Below are positions 33,498 through 44,080 of a stretch of DNA of 64,000 nucleotides, piece after piece. The position numbers were made by a program, and so were the translations under genes. Below the pieces are notes generated by a model that was given only the letters and a program-made list of their open reading frames with translations, was not told where the DNA came from and did not search any database. The stretch comes from Platanthera guangdongensis (taxonomy: Eukaryota; Streptophyta; Magnoliopsida; Asparagales; Orchidaceae). The stretch is taken from the NCBI GenBank assembly GCA_039583875.1, contig CM077153.1:113704568-113768567 (forward strand), in the 5' to 3' direction. Numbering within the stretch: position 1 is the first letter of the stretch; each line of letters begins with the position of its first letter.

Positions 33498-33513
33498 TTG
33501 GTATCAAAGCGAG
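33498..33513 (+). promoter_or_regulatory. Copia-3 primer-binding site
   Basis: TTGGTATCAAAGCGAG resembles the initiator-Met site (TGGTATCAGAGC) with one substitution. Confidence 0.75.
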
Positions 33514-33571
33514 ATTGTTCGTTAAAAGGTTAACACTTTGAACATATCTTGATTTAGTTTTCAAAAGAGAA

Positions 33572-35802
33572 ATGGACAGGAGCAAGGCTTTGTCCTCGAT
33601 GAAGTTACCAGAGTGCACCAAGGAGAATTTTCCCATGTGGAAGGAAAGGGTAAAATTATTCATGGATTTCTGAACCTAGAATCTTCATCATTGTTGAAGA
33701 AGGCCTGTATTTTCCCATGACTTTATCAACCATTGATCCAAATCTAATGGCTCCTAAAAGAATAATAGATTTGAACAAATATGAGATAGTTGTTGTTGCT
33801 CTGGACAAGAAGGAAAAGAACATCATTCTCAGTGCGGTGGACGATTCTATATTGCAAAACATAATCCACTATGACTTTGCAAATGATATTCGGCAATCTC
33901 TAATTCTTCTCATGGAAGGAACAAAAGAAGTAAGGGATGATCAGTGATCTCTACTAAATTAGGAATATGAAGCCTTCAAGCAAGACAAGAGGGATATCAT
34001 TGTTGACTGCTACGAGAAATTTTTCAGGATTGCCAACGGCCTAAGAAATTATGGTCGTGAGTTTACCAATGTTGAGCTTAATGACAAATTCTTGAGATCC
34101 CTAACGAAAGAAAGAGATACCAAAGTTTTTGATATCAGGGAATTTTGTAAAATGGCTACAATGGAGCCACAGATCTTGTTTGGGGAGCTGCTATCCCATG
34201 AGCTAAAACTAAATATCAAAAAGGCAGATGAAGAGGGAAGCAACACTTCAGTTAGAGAGATGTCTATAGCAGTGAAGGCGGAAGGGTCAAGAAAATGCAG
34301 AGCTATTTCACCAGCATGGACATAGGCCTCAATTGAATATGATGATTCAGAGCCAAGCTCCTCTAGTTCTGAGATGCCAGGTGGAGAGTTCACCTTCCTT
34401 TCTAGACAATTTAAGAGGTTGCTAAGCAAAAAAGAAGCAATTGAAAAATTCACCCTCCTCGTCTGATTATAGAAAATCACGTTGTGATGGTGATCATGAC
34501 AAGAAAAGCGTCAATAACAACGACAAGTATAAGTATAAACCAAATAAATACATTTTTCTGACATTCTTTGTTATTATTGAAATAAGCTAGGACACATGAT
34601 CGCTGACTGTCCTCACAAGAATAAGGAAGGATCAAAGAAAGAAGAAAAGAGATCCTTCAAAGGAAAGGAGAAAGAAGAAAAGGGCTTCATTGCAAAGAAG
34701 TCCAAGACTCTTAGCAACAACAACTTATGTGAGTCAAGATCAGATGATGAAGCCTACTTTTGTCTTATGGCACACACAAACAGGGATAAAAATGACTCCC
34801 ATTATAATGGAAAGGTAAATTCACACACTCCTCTATCTGATTCTGATGCAGACTCTGACGGTCTTGAAGATCACCTCTCTGAGGATGAGTTGGACTTAAT
34901 GATGCTGTATCGATCACTATTGAAGGGATTTTACAGATACTGCAAGGTAGTCAAAACTCAGGCCAAAGAGATTATATCTCACAAGGCATTGGAATCTGAA
35001 CTGAGGGTCAAAATTGAGATATTGACTCCCCTCAGGGATGAAATCCAATCCATGAAAGAGGAACTAGAGTGCTATACTGAGTTACTAAGTTTGAAGGTGA
35101 AGGACATAGATTAACTAAAAGAAACGTTATTGATTGAAAGGAATCTTGTTGAAAGCTTCTCGAAACCAATTGTTATTCTTCCTCTCAATGATGGATTTAC
35201 AGTCTCTAAGACAGGTGGTATTGGATATAAGGCTCAGATAAATAGAAGGAGGGCTCCTCAAAGTCAATCTATATTTAAGAAGGTAATCCTTTTTACACTT
35301 CAATATGACTTTGAAACATCCTATGGTGATTATGCTAGACAACCACATGTCTTTAACAAAAATAATAAAGGATGGAGCCATCCTAGAAATCTCAGAACAA
35401 CTGCTCTCAAGGCACCTTATGAAGAGATCATTCTGAAGAATTATGGTCCATTCATTCATGGACTGAAGGAGAAGAAAGCATCAAAAGGAAAGCAAGTTGA
35501 TAAGCAGTTACATGAGAAAAAAGACAACCAGTTGTTGTTCTACTTCTAGATCAACACCTCCTGCTAGACCACCAACTCAAATGGTAAAGAAGGAGAAGAA
35601 AAGAAGGTACAATAAGTTTTACTGTTTGTGGTGTTGCAAAATTGGTCACTTCTCCATAGATTATTGGGACAATTCATTTGAATATTATACACCACGAGTT
35701 AGCAATACTAGAACGACCCCTCGCAATGTTAACATTCCCAGTGGTGTTAATCAAATAAGAAACCAAGGACCCAAATCTATTTGGGTTCCTAAGGTTAATT
35801 AA
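33572..35802 (+). pseudogene. gag: Copia-3 gag
   Basis: It starts MDRSKALSSMKLPECTKENFPMWKERVKLFM with a stop soon after. The core follows in pieces (33717-33947 and about 34010-34325) with IANGLRNYGREFTN and LNDKFLRSL. The first zinc knuckle region near 34575-34610 keeps GHMIADC. Then come a Lys-rich stretch, an acidic stretch and a coiled coil up to about 35114. A second zinc-knuckle-like FYCLWCCKIGHFSIDY (35617-35665) has lost its last Cys. The end NQGPKSIWVPK is a typical Sirevirus gag-protease junction motif. Confidence 0.8.
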
Positions 35803-36281
35803 TCTGTGAATCCAGGTATGTCTAAAGGCCAACTAAAATCTTATTTGGTACTTGGACAGTGGATGTTCCCGGCATATGATCAGAACAAGAAGCCTACTAC
35901 AAGAGTATACCTCATTTAAAGATGGTCCAAAAGTTATCTTTTGCATCTAAGTTAAAGGAATCACAAAAGGATATGGTATGATTACCAATGGTATAGTCTC
36001 TTTCACAGACATGGCTTGTGTTAAAGGATTACAACATAATCTCATAAGTATAAGTTAATTATGTGAAAAAGGGTATATGGTTGAGTTATAAAGGACAAGT
36101 GTCTAATAAAAACTTCTAATAAATCAAAAACTATTTTAACAGGTACTCTGAGTATAAATATTTTGTCTCAATTTTCTATGTTTGGAATCTTCTGCACTAG
36201 TGTGTTTTGGGGAAAAGATAGTGCATCTCTTTGTGATCAATGACACAAGAGACTAGCACATATTAATTTCAAAACTATAAA
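35803..36281 (+). pseudogene. pol: Copia-3 protease to GAG-pre-integrase, highly decayed
   Basis: The stretch between gag and integrase should encode protease. Only traces are readable across frames, such as SFTDMACVKGLQHNLISIS near 35998-36055, the usual end of the protease block. No intact active site can be named. Confidence 0.5.
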
Positions 36282-36770
36282 ATGTTATTTTCTCACTACT
36301 TAGAGTCATATCCACCTGATATTAAGTGTGTTAAAGAGAGATCTTGTCACGCATGCCAAATGGGTAAGCAGACAAGTGTTACCTTTAAAAGAATCATCTC
36401 CAACGACTCTTCCAAATGCCTATATCTGCTCCTTATACACTTATCCGGTCCCTTGCTAGTTCGTAGTTTAGGAGGTAAAGCTTACACCTTTGTTATTATT
36501 GATGACTACTCATGTTTTGCGTGGGTGTTCTTTCTAAAACACAGGTCAGATATATTTGACTCTTTCACTAGCTTTGTCAGGAAGACACGGAATGAATTGA
36601 GCTGCTCTGTGGTCAAAATCAAAAGTGACCATGGAATAGAATTTGAATCTATTGTCATGACATAGTTTTGTGCAAGCCAAGGTATCTTTCTTGTGTTTTC
36701 CTCTCCTAGTATTCTACAGGAAAATGGAGTTGTCGAGTGAAAGAACAAAACACTCGTTAAGGTAGGAAGA
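36282..36770 (+). pseudogene. pol: Copia-3 pol: integrase
   Basis: CHACQMGKQTSVTFK is the end of the GAG-pre-integrase zinc site. LSGPLLVRSLGGKAYTFVIIDDYSCFAWVFF and VKIKSDHGIEFES follow, with the second catalytic Asp. The Glu block is recognisable near 36720-36745 (QENGVVE) after a TAG in a different frame state. Confidence 0.85.
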
Positions 36771-37364
36771 ACAATGTTGAATGATTCTTCATTACCAGAG
36801 TACTTCTATGCTAAAGCAATCAACAAGAATCATCGTAAGACACCTTATGAACTTCTGAAAGGCAATAAAGTGACTGTGTCCTACTTCAAAATCTTTAGAG
36901 GCAAATGCTTCGTACTTAATTATGATAAGTATTACAAAACTAAGTTTAGTGAAAATGTTTTGAAGATATTTTTGTAAGAAAGAGTAGACAAAGTAAGGCA
37001 TATAGAATTTTCGATACAATGGTTGTAAAAGAATCCGTTAATGTTGTATTTGATGAGACGAGTACGGATCATCATAGCTCTTCTATTAACCTTATTGAAG
37101 ATCCAGGTTCGCAACTAAAAAAGGTATGATTAGAAGAAAAATTTAAAGAAGATATTTCAGGCTCCATCAAAGTCAATACTCCAAGCTTGATTGAAGATGA
37201 AGAACTTCAAGTTGAAGAACATGCACTAGAAGAGCTCACCCCGTTGCTGTGGTCATTAGAGATCATAGTGAAAGAGTTTGAACAAGAAGAGGTACAACTA
37301 AAGAAGTATTATATTTGAGTTTCCTTTTCAAGATTGAGCCAAAGAAGTTCGAAGAATCAAAAAT

Positions 37365-38392
37365 GGATGCTTCATGGGTCATCGTAATGCAAGAAGAGCT
37401 CAATTGTTTTAAAAGATGCATGGTGTGGGAGCTGGTACCAAGGGCCAAATGTCACAATGTTATAGGGACAAAATGAGTCTTCAGAAACAAGCAGGACGAG
37501 AATGGTGTTATCATAAAGATTAAATCCAAACTTATTGTTTAAGGTTACTGTCAAGAAGAAGGGATCGACTTTGATCATACTTTTGCTCCGGTGGCCAGAC
37601 TCGAAGTCATCAGGTTATTCCTAGTGTATGCTGCCCACAAAGGATTCAAAGTCTATAAAATGGAGGTGAAGTCAGCCTTCCTCAATGGTAATTTAAAGGA
37701 AGAAGTATACATGGAACAACCCCCAGGTTTTATCGATTTATCCCTACCTGATTTTGTTTATTTTCTCCATAAAGCATTGTGTGGTTAAAAATAATCTCCT
37801 CGATCTCGGTATGAGTTGCTATTTAGATTTCTACTTAAAATCAGGTTTACATGGGGAAAGAAAGATAATACATTATTTCTTAAGGAAGTAAAAGTCAAGA
37901 TTTTGCTAGTACAATATATGTTGATGATATTATATTTGATTCTACAAACGATAGTCTTTGCAAAAAGTTGTCTAACTTGAAGCCTGGGAAGTTTGAAATG
38001 AGTAGTATGGATGAGCAGAAGTATTTCTTTGGACTTCACGTGAAACAATATGAAGATGGAATTTTCATCTCTCAAACGAAGTTCACCAAGGAGTTACTTA
38101 AAAAATTCAAAATGGATAATGCAACCTCTATGAGGACACCAATAGGTTCAACTATTTCTCTGGACAAGGATGAGAAAGGGAAACCTTTTGAAGAAACCAA
38201 GTACAGGAGCATAATTGGATCCTTGCTCTATCTCACTGTCAGTAGACCAAATATAATGTTTTCAACATATGTTTGCGCTAGATTTCAGGTGAACTTTAAT
38301 GAATCTCACTATGTCGCAGCAAAGAGCACTTTGAGATACCTTAAAGGCACACCTAATCTTGGCTTATGGAACCCAAGAAGTAATGATTGCGA
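37365..38392 (+). pseudogene. pol: Copia-3 pol: reverse transcriptase, truncated
   Basis: MDASWVIVMQEELNCFKR starts RT. Two in-frame stops fall at GTK-stop-VFRNK (Trp codon, TGG to TGA) and [16 protein letters not shown] (Gln codon, CAA to TAA), followed by [18 protein letters not shown] and [18 protein letters not shown]. The YVDD catalytic motif is at 37917-37928. 37968-38392 carries KYFFGLHVKQ, YRSIIGSLLYLT and TLRYLKGTPNLGLW, then stops at the Tat-A insertion. RNase H is not present. Confidence 0.9.
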
Positions 38393-39140
38393 TGTTGATG
38401 CACGAAAACACAAGGGGGGTCGAGCACAACCAGCTAACTGTTCGAACACAGGGGAATAGGGAGACTGCGAGTAGCGATCTACTAAGCGGATGAGAGCTGG
38501 AAGAAGAGCAGGGCCGTGAACCACGGCAACAACAGACTTCGCCCGTCGCGGCCTGAATGCCTCTCTTGCGATGGGCTTTCCCTTGATTGAAGAAGGATAT
38601 TGCTACAAGTGAAAGGAAAAGACTGAGGGAAGCAGAGCAAGGGGGAGTCCGCAAGGCACAGGATTCGAGTCCGTAGCCTGTAACAAGTAGGCTCCTGGGT
38701 CCGAGTCAGCGTGCCTTGAGTGCACCACCTCCCCCCTATTTATAGGATAGGGGGCCTGCCCAAACGGGCAGGGCTAAAATAACCGGCTGCCCGGGGTACA
38801 GGAGAACCGGGCAGCGGTGACGGGAAGCAAAAAGAAAGAACACTCCAGTCCGCACAGAAGTGGCGGACTGGGCTCGCGAACTGGAGCTTCCACTGCTGCT
38901 GGGCGCGCCCACTGGAGGGCGGCGGCCTGGGCGGACGAGATACTGCGTCCTCCGCTGGAGAACCTGTTACCCAAAGCGCCGGCGGACTGAGCGGACAGGT
39001 CCTTGCGTCCGCTGCTGGAGTATCACCCTTGGCGCCCGACTGGTGACAATGCCGGACTGGGCGGACGGACAAATCCTGTCCGCGCCTGCTGAATGGGGGC
39101 TCTGGAATCTTGCAGTATGTTGCGGACTGAGGGGTTAACA
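38393..39140 (-). repeat. Tat-A 3' LTR
   Basis: 748 bp, TGTTAACCCCTCAG to CATCAACA on the minus strand, homologous to the other three Tat LTRs here. TATA box CTATAAATAGGGG on minus at 38737-38746. U3 (38850-39140) has at least ten GCGGAC/GTCCGC words. The homology starts and ends exactly at TG/CA. Confidence 0.93.
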
Positions 39141-39228
39141 TAATCCCTGCACATTTTTAAGTTTCCAGAAAACTTCGAAAATGTTCTCTTAACCGCCGAG
39201 TCCGCAAACCTCGAAAACGCCGCCAACG

Positions 39229-39238
39229 CTATAAATAT
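39229..39238 (+). promoter_or_regulatory. TATA box of Tat-A antisense gene 1
   Basis: CTATAAATAT lies 84 bases before the ATG of aORF1 and 88 bases inside the LTR. It points away from the LTR promoter at 38741. U3 with its GCGGAC words lies between the two TATA boxes. Confidence 0.7.
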
Positions 39239-39321
39239 CGCTGGAGGGTCTGGATCTGCTGAGAATCTCGATCGACACGGGGCGCTATTCACCACTTGCA
39301 GTCTACACCTTCCAGTCCGGC

Positions 39322-41298
39322 ATGGCTAGGCTTGGAGCTTTCTTATCTAGCGTTACTGCAAAAGGCTACCTGGAGCATACAACGCCTATGAAGACCAAAA
39401 AGATTGTAAAGAGGTCGACAAGAAAAGATCCTGTCCGTTCCACAGGAGAGAGTTCCCAGAGCCAGAAGCCTGCGGAGGAAGCAGTCCGTCACGTCGATGT
39501 GTTTGCTCGCGGGGATGTCGTAGTCGACGCCGAACCATTGAGGAGCGAGAAGATGGCAACCTTGTCGGACTCCGCCCCTTCTCAGAAAACCGCAACCTCG
39601 GCGGACACTGCTGGCGAACACATGGAGACTGACATATCCTCCCCCAATGCCTCGGTGCAAATCATTGACTTGGACGAAGAAGACCGGTGGACTGAGGTAG
39701 AGGACGACGCGCCCTCAAAGGCATTGTCTGCTGTGAATCCTGAACCTGTCCGCGCTGACCAGCCCGATTTAGGGGGGTCCGCCGCGGATGCTGCTGAGAA
39801 GACCGCCAAGAAGAAGAAGAGGAAGAGAGACGGAGCGACCGTCGCCGAGCGGGTTGAGAAGAAGCTTCGCGCAATGAAGGAGAAGAACGTCTCTAAGCGG
39901 ACTGGGGCAGCGGACTTACAACACAGGCCGCGCGAAAAAGAAGTTCCAGACGGCGATCTGGTTACTCCGGAGGCCCAAATCCAGGGAGAGAATTCCCTCT
40001 CAACGGTCAGTCTTTCCACAGATGAGATATTTGATTCCATAGACGTCGATCAACTTGACTTAATCCAGGACTCCTTGCTGGTTGTGCTGCAGCAGAATGA
40101 GGCGGAGACTACTGGAGATAAGGGTGACGAACTCCCTTCCTTGTCCGCTGCGGAGGAAGAGGAGAGGGAGAGGCTGAAGGAGAAGATAGAGGAGCAAAAG
40201 AAGCAAATCGTCGCTCATGTTGCTGCGGTTGGGGCGGCCTCGAAGCAGGCCGCGGCGGACAAAGCCGCTGAGGACCTGCGGGTTGCCGCGGAGCTGCTGC
40301 GGTCAGGTAAACTTCAACCGGCACCTAAATATTTTCAGCGCAAGTGGCTTTACAGGTCGCCGCCGCGGACGTCAAGATCGATTAAAATCATCACCAAGAA
40401 GGACGATATCGTGGTCTCAACAAGTGCGGCTGCTGAGAGAAGAGCAAGGGTTCACCGCGAATGGAAAAAGCGGTTAAGCGCCTTTGACCCGGAGCGGGCA
40501 AGGCGGCCAATCATCTTCGATAGTCGGAAACTCGCTGCCGCTATATCTAAAAGTGATCTTTTATCCTTTCTTTTAGTCCGCCGCGAACTGCCTTTGAATG
40601 CGAAGTTGACTTTATTTGTTGCAGGTAGAAAGTCGCTGCCGGGCTCCATCGAGAGTGGCGAGATCGTGATCACACCCAACACTGGTGCCGACGCGGTCTC
40701 ACACGTGGAGTCCGCGGAATATGAGCCGCCCAGCCTGAGTACGATAAAAGAGTTAGAGAAGAAATTTGAAGCTGAAATGCAATGTATCAAAGCAGAGTTA
40801 GAGAAAGCGGCGGAGCGCGAGAGGGCGTCCGCGGCGCGCGAGAAAGCGTCCGCGGAACGCGAGAAGGCCCTCAAAGACCAGGTTGCCAGCATCTCGCGGG
40901 CGCTGGAGAGGTCCGAAAGTGAAAAGAAAAGGCTCGCGGATGACGTCCGATACTACAGAGGCAAGCACTTGGCGTCGGCTCATGAAGGAAAGGAGAAGCG
41001 GACTGCTGAGGTCGCTGAGCAGAGGCCGCGGGCATCAGATCGCGTTCCTCCTGAGATCGCGGCACCGGCAAGTGGTGTCCCACATGCTGCGGATGAGGAG
41101 CCGAGGCCGGCAGCGGAGCCAATGGTGCCTCTCAGCCGGGTAGACCGGGAAGCCGCCCACATGCACCGTACCATCAATGTCATCCACCACCACCTCTGCC
41201 GTGTATATAGTGAAATTCTTCAGATAAGCGATCAGGCGGCTCATCTATGCCGGGATAGGACGGAGAAGCCTATGCGATCTGAAAATAGGAACCTCTAA
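39322..41298 (+). CDS. Tat-A antisense gene 1 (aORF1): 658-aa coiled-coil protein of unknown function
   Basis: An intact 658-residue frame on the strand opposite to gag-pol, starting at the first ATG (39322) downstream of a TATA box. The N-terminal third is charged and Ser-rich, with a likely nuclear signal KKKKRKR near residue 165. The middle has EWKKRLSAFDPERARRP, conserved in the Tat-B copy. Residues about 475-550 form a coiled coil (repeats of REKASAEREK). The C-terminal block (MHRTINVIHHHLCRVYSEIL) is also conserved in Tat-B. No enzymatic motif is visible. Codons are rich in the family word TCCGCGG. The frame has no stops although the neighbouring sense frames do, which suggests it was functional recently. 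It may be a chromatin or particle accessory protein, but this is a guess. Confidence 0.8.
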   Translation: MARLGAFLSSVTAKGYLEHTTPMKTKKIVKRSTRKDPVRSTGESSQSQKPAEEAVRHVDVFARGDVVVDAEPLRSEKMATLSDSAPSQKTATSADTAGEHMETDISSPNASVQIIDLDEEDRWTEVEDDAPSKALSAVNPEPVRADQPDLGGSAADAAEKTAKKKKRKRDGATVAERVEKKLRAMKEKNVSKRTGAADLQHRPREKEVPDGDLVTPEAQIQGENSLSTVSLSTDEIFDSIDVDQLDLIQDSLLVVLQQNEAETTGDKGDELPSLSAAEEEERERLKEKIEEQKKQIVAHVAAVGAASKQAAADKAAEDLRVAAELLRSGKLQPAPKYFQRKWLYRSPPRTSRSIKIITKKDDIVVSTSAAAERRARVHREWKKRLSAFDPERARRPIIFDSRKLAAAISKSDLLSFLLVRRELPLNAKLTLFVAGRKSLPGSIESGEIVITPNTGADAVSHVESAEYEPPSLSTIKELEKKFEAEMQCIKAELEKAAERERASAAREKASAEREKALKDQVASISRALERSESEKKRLADDVRYYRGKHLASAHEGKEKRTAEVAEQRPRASDRVPPEIAAPASGVPHAADEEPRPAAEPMVPLSRVDREAAHMHRTINVIHHHLCRVYSEILQISDQAAHLCRDRTEKPMRSENRNL

Positions 41299-41695
41299 GT
41301 CCGCGGTGCTTCTGATTCTTATGTTTAATTTGTATAATCGTCTGTATAATTGCGCTGCGAACAATGCTGTGTGATGTGTGATTGAACTTTTATTGCAATC
41401 TATGCGGACTCAGATTATAAATCCGCAATTTTATGTTGCTTTATCCTTGGCATGATCTGTGGCGGACTGTGCGGACTAGCGCTGTGCCCACTTCTTGTTA
41501 ACCTGCAGGTGGGAAAATACGCGACCTGGGCGGATAGAAAACTGCACCGGCCACAACATGGTTCTGAATTTCCCTTGGAATGTTAATTTGCCTTTGTATC
41601 CGCGTTATTTGTTTGGCTGCTTTTTAATTCTTTGCGGTCTGTGCGGATTGAATATGCGACCTTCGCGGACTGACCAAAAAGCTGTCAGAATATTT
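41299..41695 (+). promoter_or_regulatory. Intergenic region between aORF1 and aORF2 with TGCGGACT words
   Basis: About 400 noncoding bases. They hold around seven TGCGGACT/GCGGATTG words (for example at about 41402, 41461, 41471, 41531, 41642 and 41664), the same word that fills the LTR U3. I infer a regulatory role from the match of word and position upstream of a TATA box. Confidence 0.5.
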
Positions 41696-41707
41696 ATCTA
41701 TAAATAC
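41696..41707 (+). promoter_or_regulatory. TATA box of Tat-A antisense gene 2
   Basis: ATCTATAAATACTG, about 70 bases before the ATG at 41769. The spacing suits a plant promoter. Confidence 0.65.
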
Positions 41708-41768
41708 TGCCTTCTGCTTTCTCTATGTAGGAAATTGCTGAAGTAAACGGAATCCTGTGGCCTGCAAC

Positions 41769-43626
41769 ATGGTGTCCATGCGCACTGATGTTGCAGTCGC
41801 CTTCCACTCTGCCGATCACCGAAAATGTACTTTGACAGAGGCTGACCTGGCTGCCTTCGTTGAAAAGAAGATGGCGGACTCAAACCTACTTGTCCACCTA
41901 CCCGCCCATCAAGAAAGGTTGAATTTTTCGACGGCGACCCAGATCGCCATTCCCGTTGATCATTTCGATAGCGGATTCAGGTTCCCGCTCCTATGGGAGC
42001 TTGCTGCAATCTTTGAGCACTATGGGATGGTCCCTGGCCAGCTCGCGCCGAATACCCTTGCCGCGATCTGCAGCTACATTTCTTATTTGCGATCTGAAAA
42101 GATTGCTCTCTCAATGAACATCTTCCGCAAAATATTCTCCGTCCGCTCCATAACCGCCTCCGGAGGCCGCCCCTATGAGGGAGTAATCTACTTCTACTGC
42201 AGGGGGATGAAGGTAGTGGGTCTTCCAAACAAGATCCACAACTGGACCTCAAGGTTCCTAATTTTTGAGGGCGACCTTGGGTTCGCGCACACGTATCCGC
42301 ATGTGCGCGCGGACTCCGTCTTTAAAAATGTGCAGCTGGACGACCTGGAGTCCGCAATCATCGAGTTCTTAGCGAACGCCAGGCTTGATATCGAATACTA
42401 CCTTCCGCTGCTGGCAAACTTGGCAGATGTTATGCCTGAGGACAGTAAGTAGTTTAGCGGACTTAGCTTTTGTATCCGCCACGACCATGCTGTTTAACTC
42501 TGGTTCTCTTTTGCAGCGACATTGGCGGTGCCCGCCAACTTGCCGCAGACACCCAGCGGCTTCACTCCTACACAAAGGGAGAAGAAGGAAGCAGTTGCCA
42601 GAAAGAGGAAGGAGGAAGGGGATCCCGCAGCGGACTACTCTTCCTCAGAAAGTTTCTCAATGAGCGGGTTCGGTATCAGCCAGAAGGACCTCAGGGGGAA
42701 CCCCATGGTCCATTGGCACAGCAAAAACAAACACGTCCGCCTATCCACCGCGCTTCCTTAGTGGAAGAGTCCGCGGATATCACGCCACGCGCATATCGCG
42801 ATCTCCGCGCTGTATGGAAAGCGCAATCTGAGCGACCTCAAGAAAGTGTCCGCCGCCGACCTCCCTCTGCTGGCCTCCCAGGCTTCTGCGAACAGTGCGG
42901 TAACAAACCACTACGTCGCTACTTTGGCCAGGGACCTGCTGAGGCAGAATGAACAACTTCAAAAGGATAACAAAGTGCTAAAGGAAAGGAACGCGCGGCT
43001 GGGAGAGAGGAATGCTCGGCAAAGAGAGGAGCTGGGGGTGAGTTGAATTTGCCGCGGTCTTAAATTTCTATCCGCCGCGATCTGTCTGATGTTTGTAATT
43101 TTGTCTTTCGCAGGTCGCCTACGACTTGGAGAACATTAAATTCCAGGCCGCCACGCTCACTTTTGTGATGGAGACTGTCGAGGTCGCTGTTGAGCGACTT
43201 GCCCGCGATGGCCTCATGAAGGAGGGAGTGGTCGGCGTCCCTTTTCTGGAGATCTTCCCTGAGCTGGCCCCTCAGGTCGCAGCGATGGAGAGAGCTAGAA
43301 AAGGAAAGGATGTCATTGAGGAAGGTGAAGATGAGGAAGAAGAAGACGACGAAGAAGAAGAAGAAGAAAAAGAAGGAGGATCGCAGGGCGAAGAGCAAGG
43401 CGCCAGGGATAATGCGGACGATGCTGCATCGAGCCGACGAGGAGAGGAGCTGTCCGCCGAGTCCGACACCTCTGCATCTTCCTCTGCTACTGGGAGCTCG
43501 CATAGCAGGTCCGCCACTAGTACAGGATCAGGTAGCAGCGGGAGCGGCTCGGAGGGCTACTCTCCAGAAGTCGACATCATCGGTGACAGCCCTGCACCTC
43601 CCGAGAAGAAACAGAGGACTGATTGA
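41769..43626 (+). pseudogene. Tat-A antisense gene 2 (aORF2), three exons, Transposase_28-like, one TAG stop
   Basis: Exon 1 is 41769-42444, intron 42445-42516 (GTAAGT...TTGCAG), exon 2 42517-43037, intron 43038-43113 (GTGAGT...CGCAG), exon 3 43114-43626. Joining keeps frame at both borders (phase 1, then phase 0) and gives about 569 residues. Exon 1 resembles the domain called putative gypsy-type transposon (Transposase_28): FRFPLLWELAAIFEHYGMVPGQLAPN, with EGVIYFYCRG further on. Exon 2 ends in a coiled coil (RQNEQLQKDNKVLKERNARL). Exon 3 has MKEGVVGVPFLEIFPELAPQV and an acidic run. One in-frame TAG at 42759-42761 breaks exon 2; the frame continues unbroken after it. Function unknown. Confidence 0.75.
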
Positions 43627-43632
43627 TCAATG

Positions 43633-43651
43633 TATATATATATATATATAT
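43633..43651. repeat. (TA)n microsatellite
   Basis: Nine to ten TA units directly after the stop codon of aORF2. Confidence 0.9.
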
Positions 43652-44080
43652 TTTGTTTTTTGTAAAAGTGGCGGACGCAACATTGCAGTCCGCCGAACAT
43701 ATAGAACGATGTAAACAATTTTTTGATGAAATAGAAAAGGATATTTTTTGGCATGTGTGCTTCCTGCGATGCTCTTTTTTCCACGCTCACCGCACCGATA
43801 CTTAGCAGTCCGCACGATGCGTTGATTAATCACATCATAAAGAAGAATTTTGTCAGGCGGACCCTGTTGAGTTTCAGTTACGGTCCGCTCATCACATCAT
43901 TTAACGAATCTTGCTGATTTAAGAATTAGACAGGTACTCATTCAGTATCCGCCTCAGAGAACAGCCAGTTGATAATAATGCCAATGGTACTTGAGTTATA
44001 GTTGTAGTCCGCAAGCCAGACCGCACACAATATAAAAGTACATTGATTATTAACTTATCAAATAATGCGAGAATCATTCT
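43652..44080. other. Spacer downstream of aORF2
   Basis: Noncoding. It contains scattered GCGGAC/GTCCGC words (near 43671, 43690, 43810, 43856, 43884 and 44007). No terminator or gene recognised. Confidence 0.5.

Larger units (their letters stand above)
32758..38392 (+). mobile_element. Copia-3, Sirevirus-like Copia element, 3' end cut by Tat-A
   Basis: Plus-strand order: partial LTR, Met-type primer site, gag, integrase, reverse transcriptase. Gag has the acidic and coiled-coil C-terminus of Sireviruses. The element is interrupted in the last part of RT, at ...NPRSNDCD, by the Tat-A LTR at 38393. The continuation is not in the window. Very many stops and indels mark it as old. Confidence 0.85.

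Noticed and set aside
40307..40355. Possible intron in aORF1 (GTAAAC to TACAG)
   Set aside because: Length is 49 bases, too short for a plant intron. Removal would leave the open, conserved frame.
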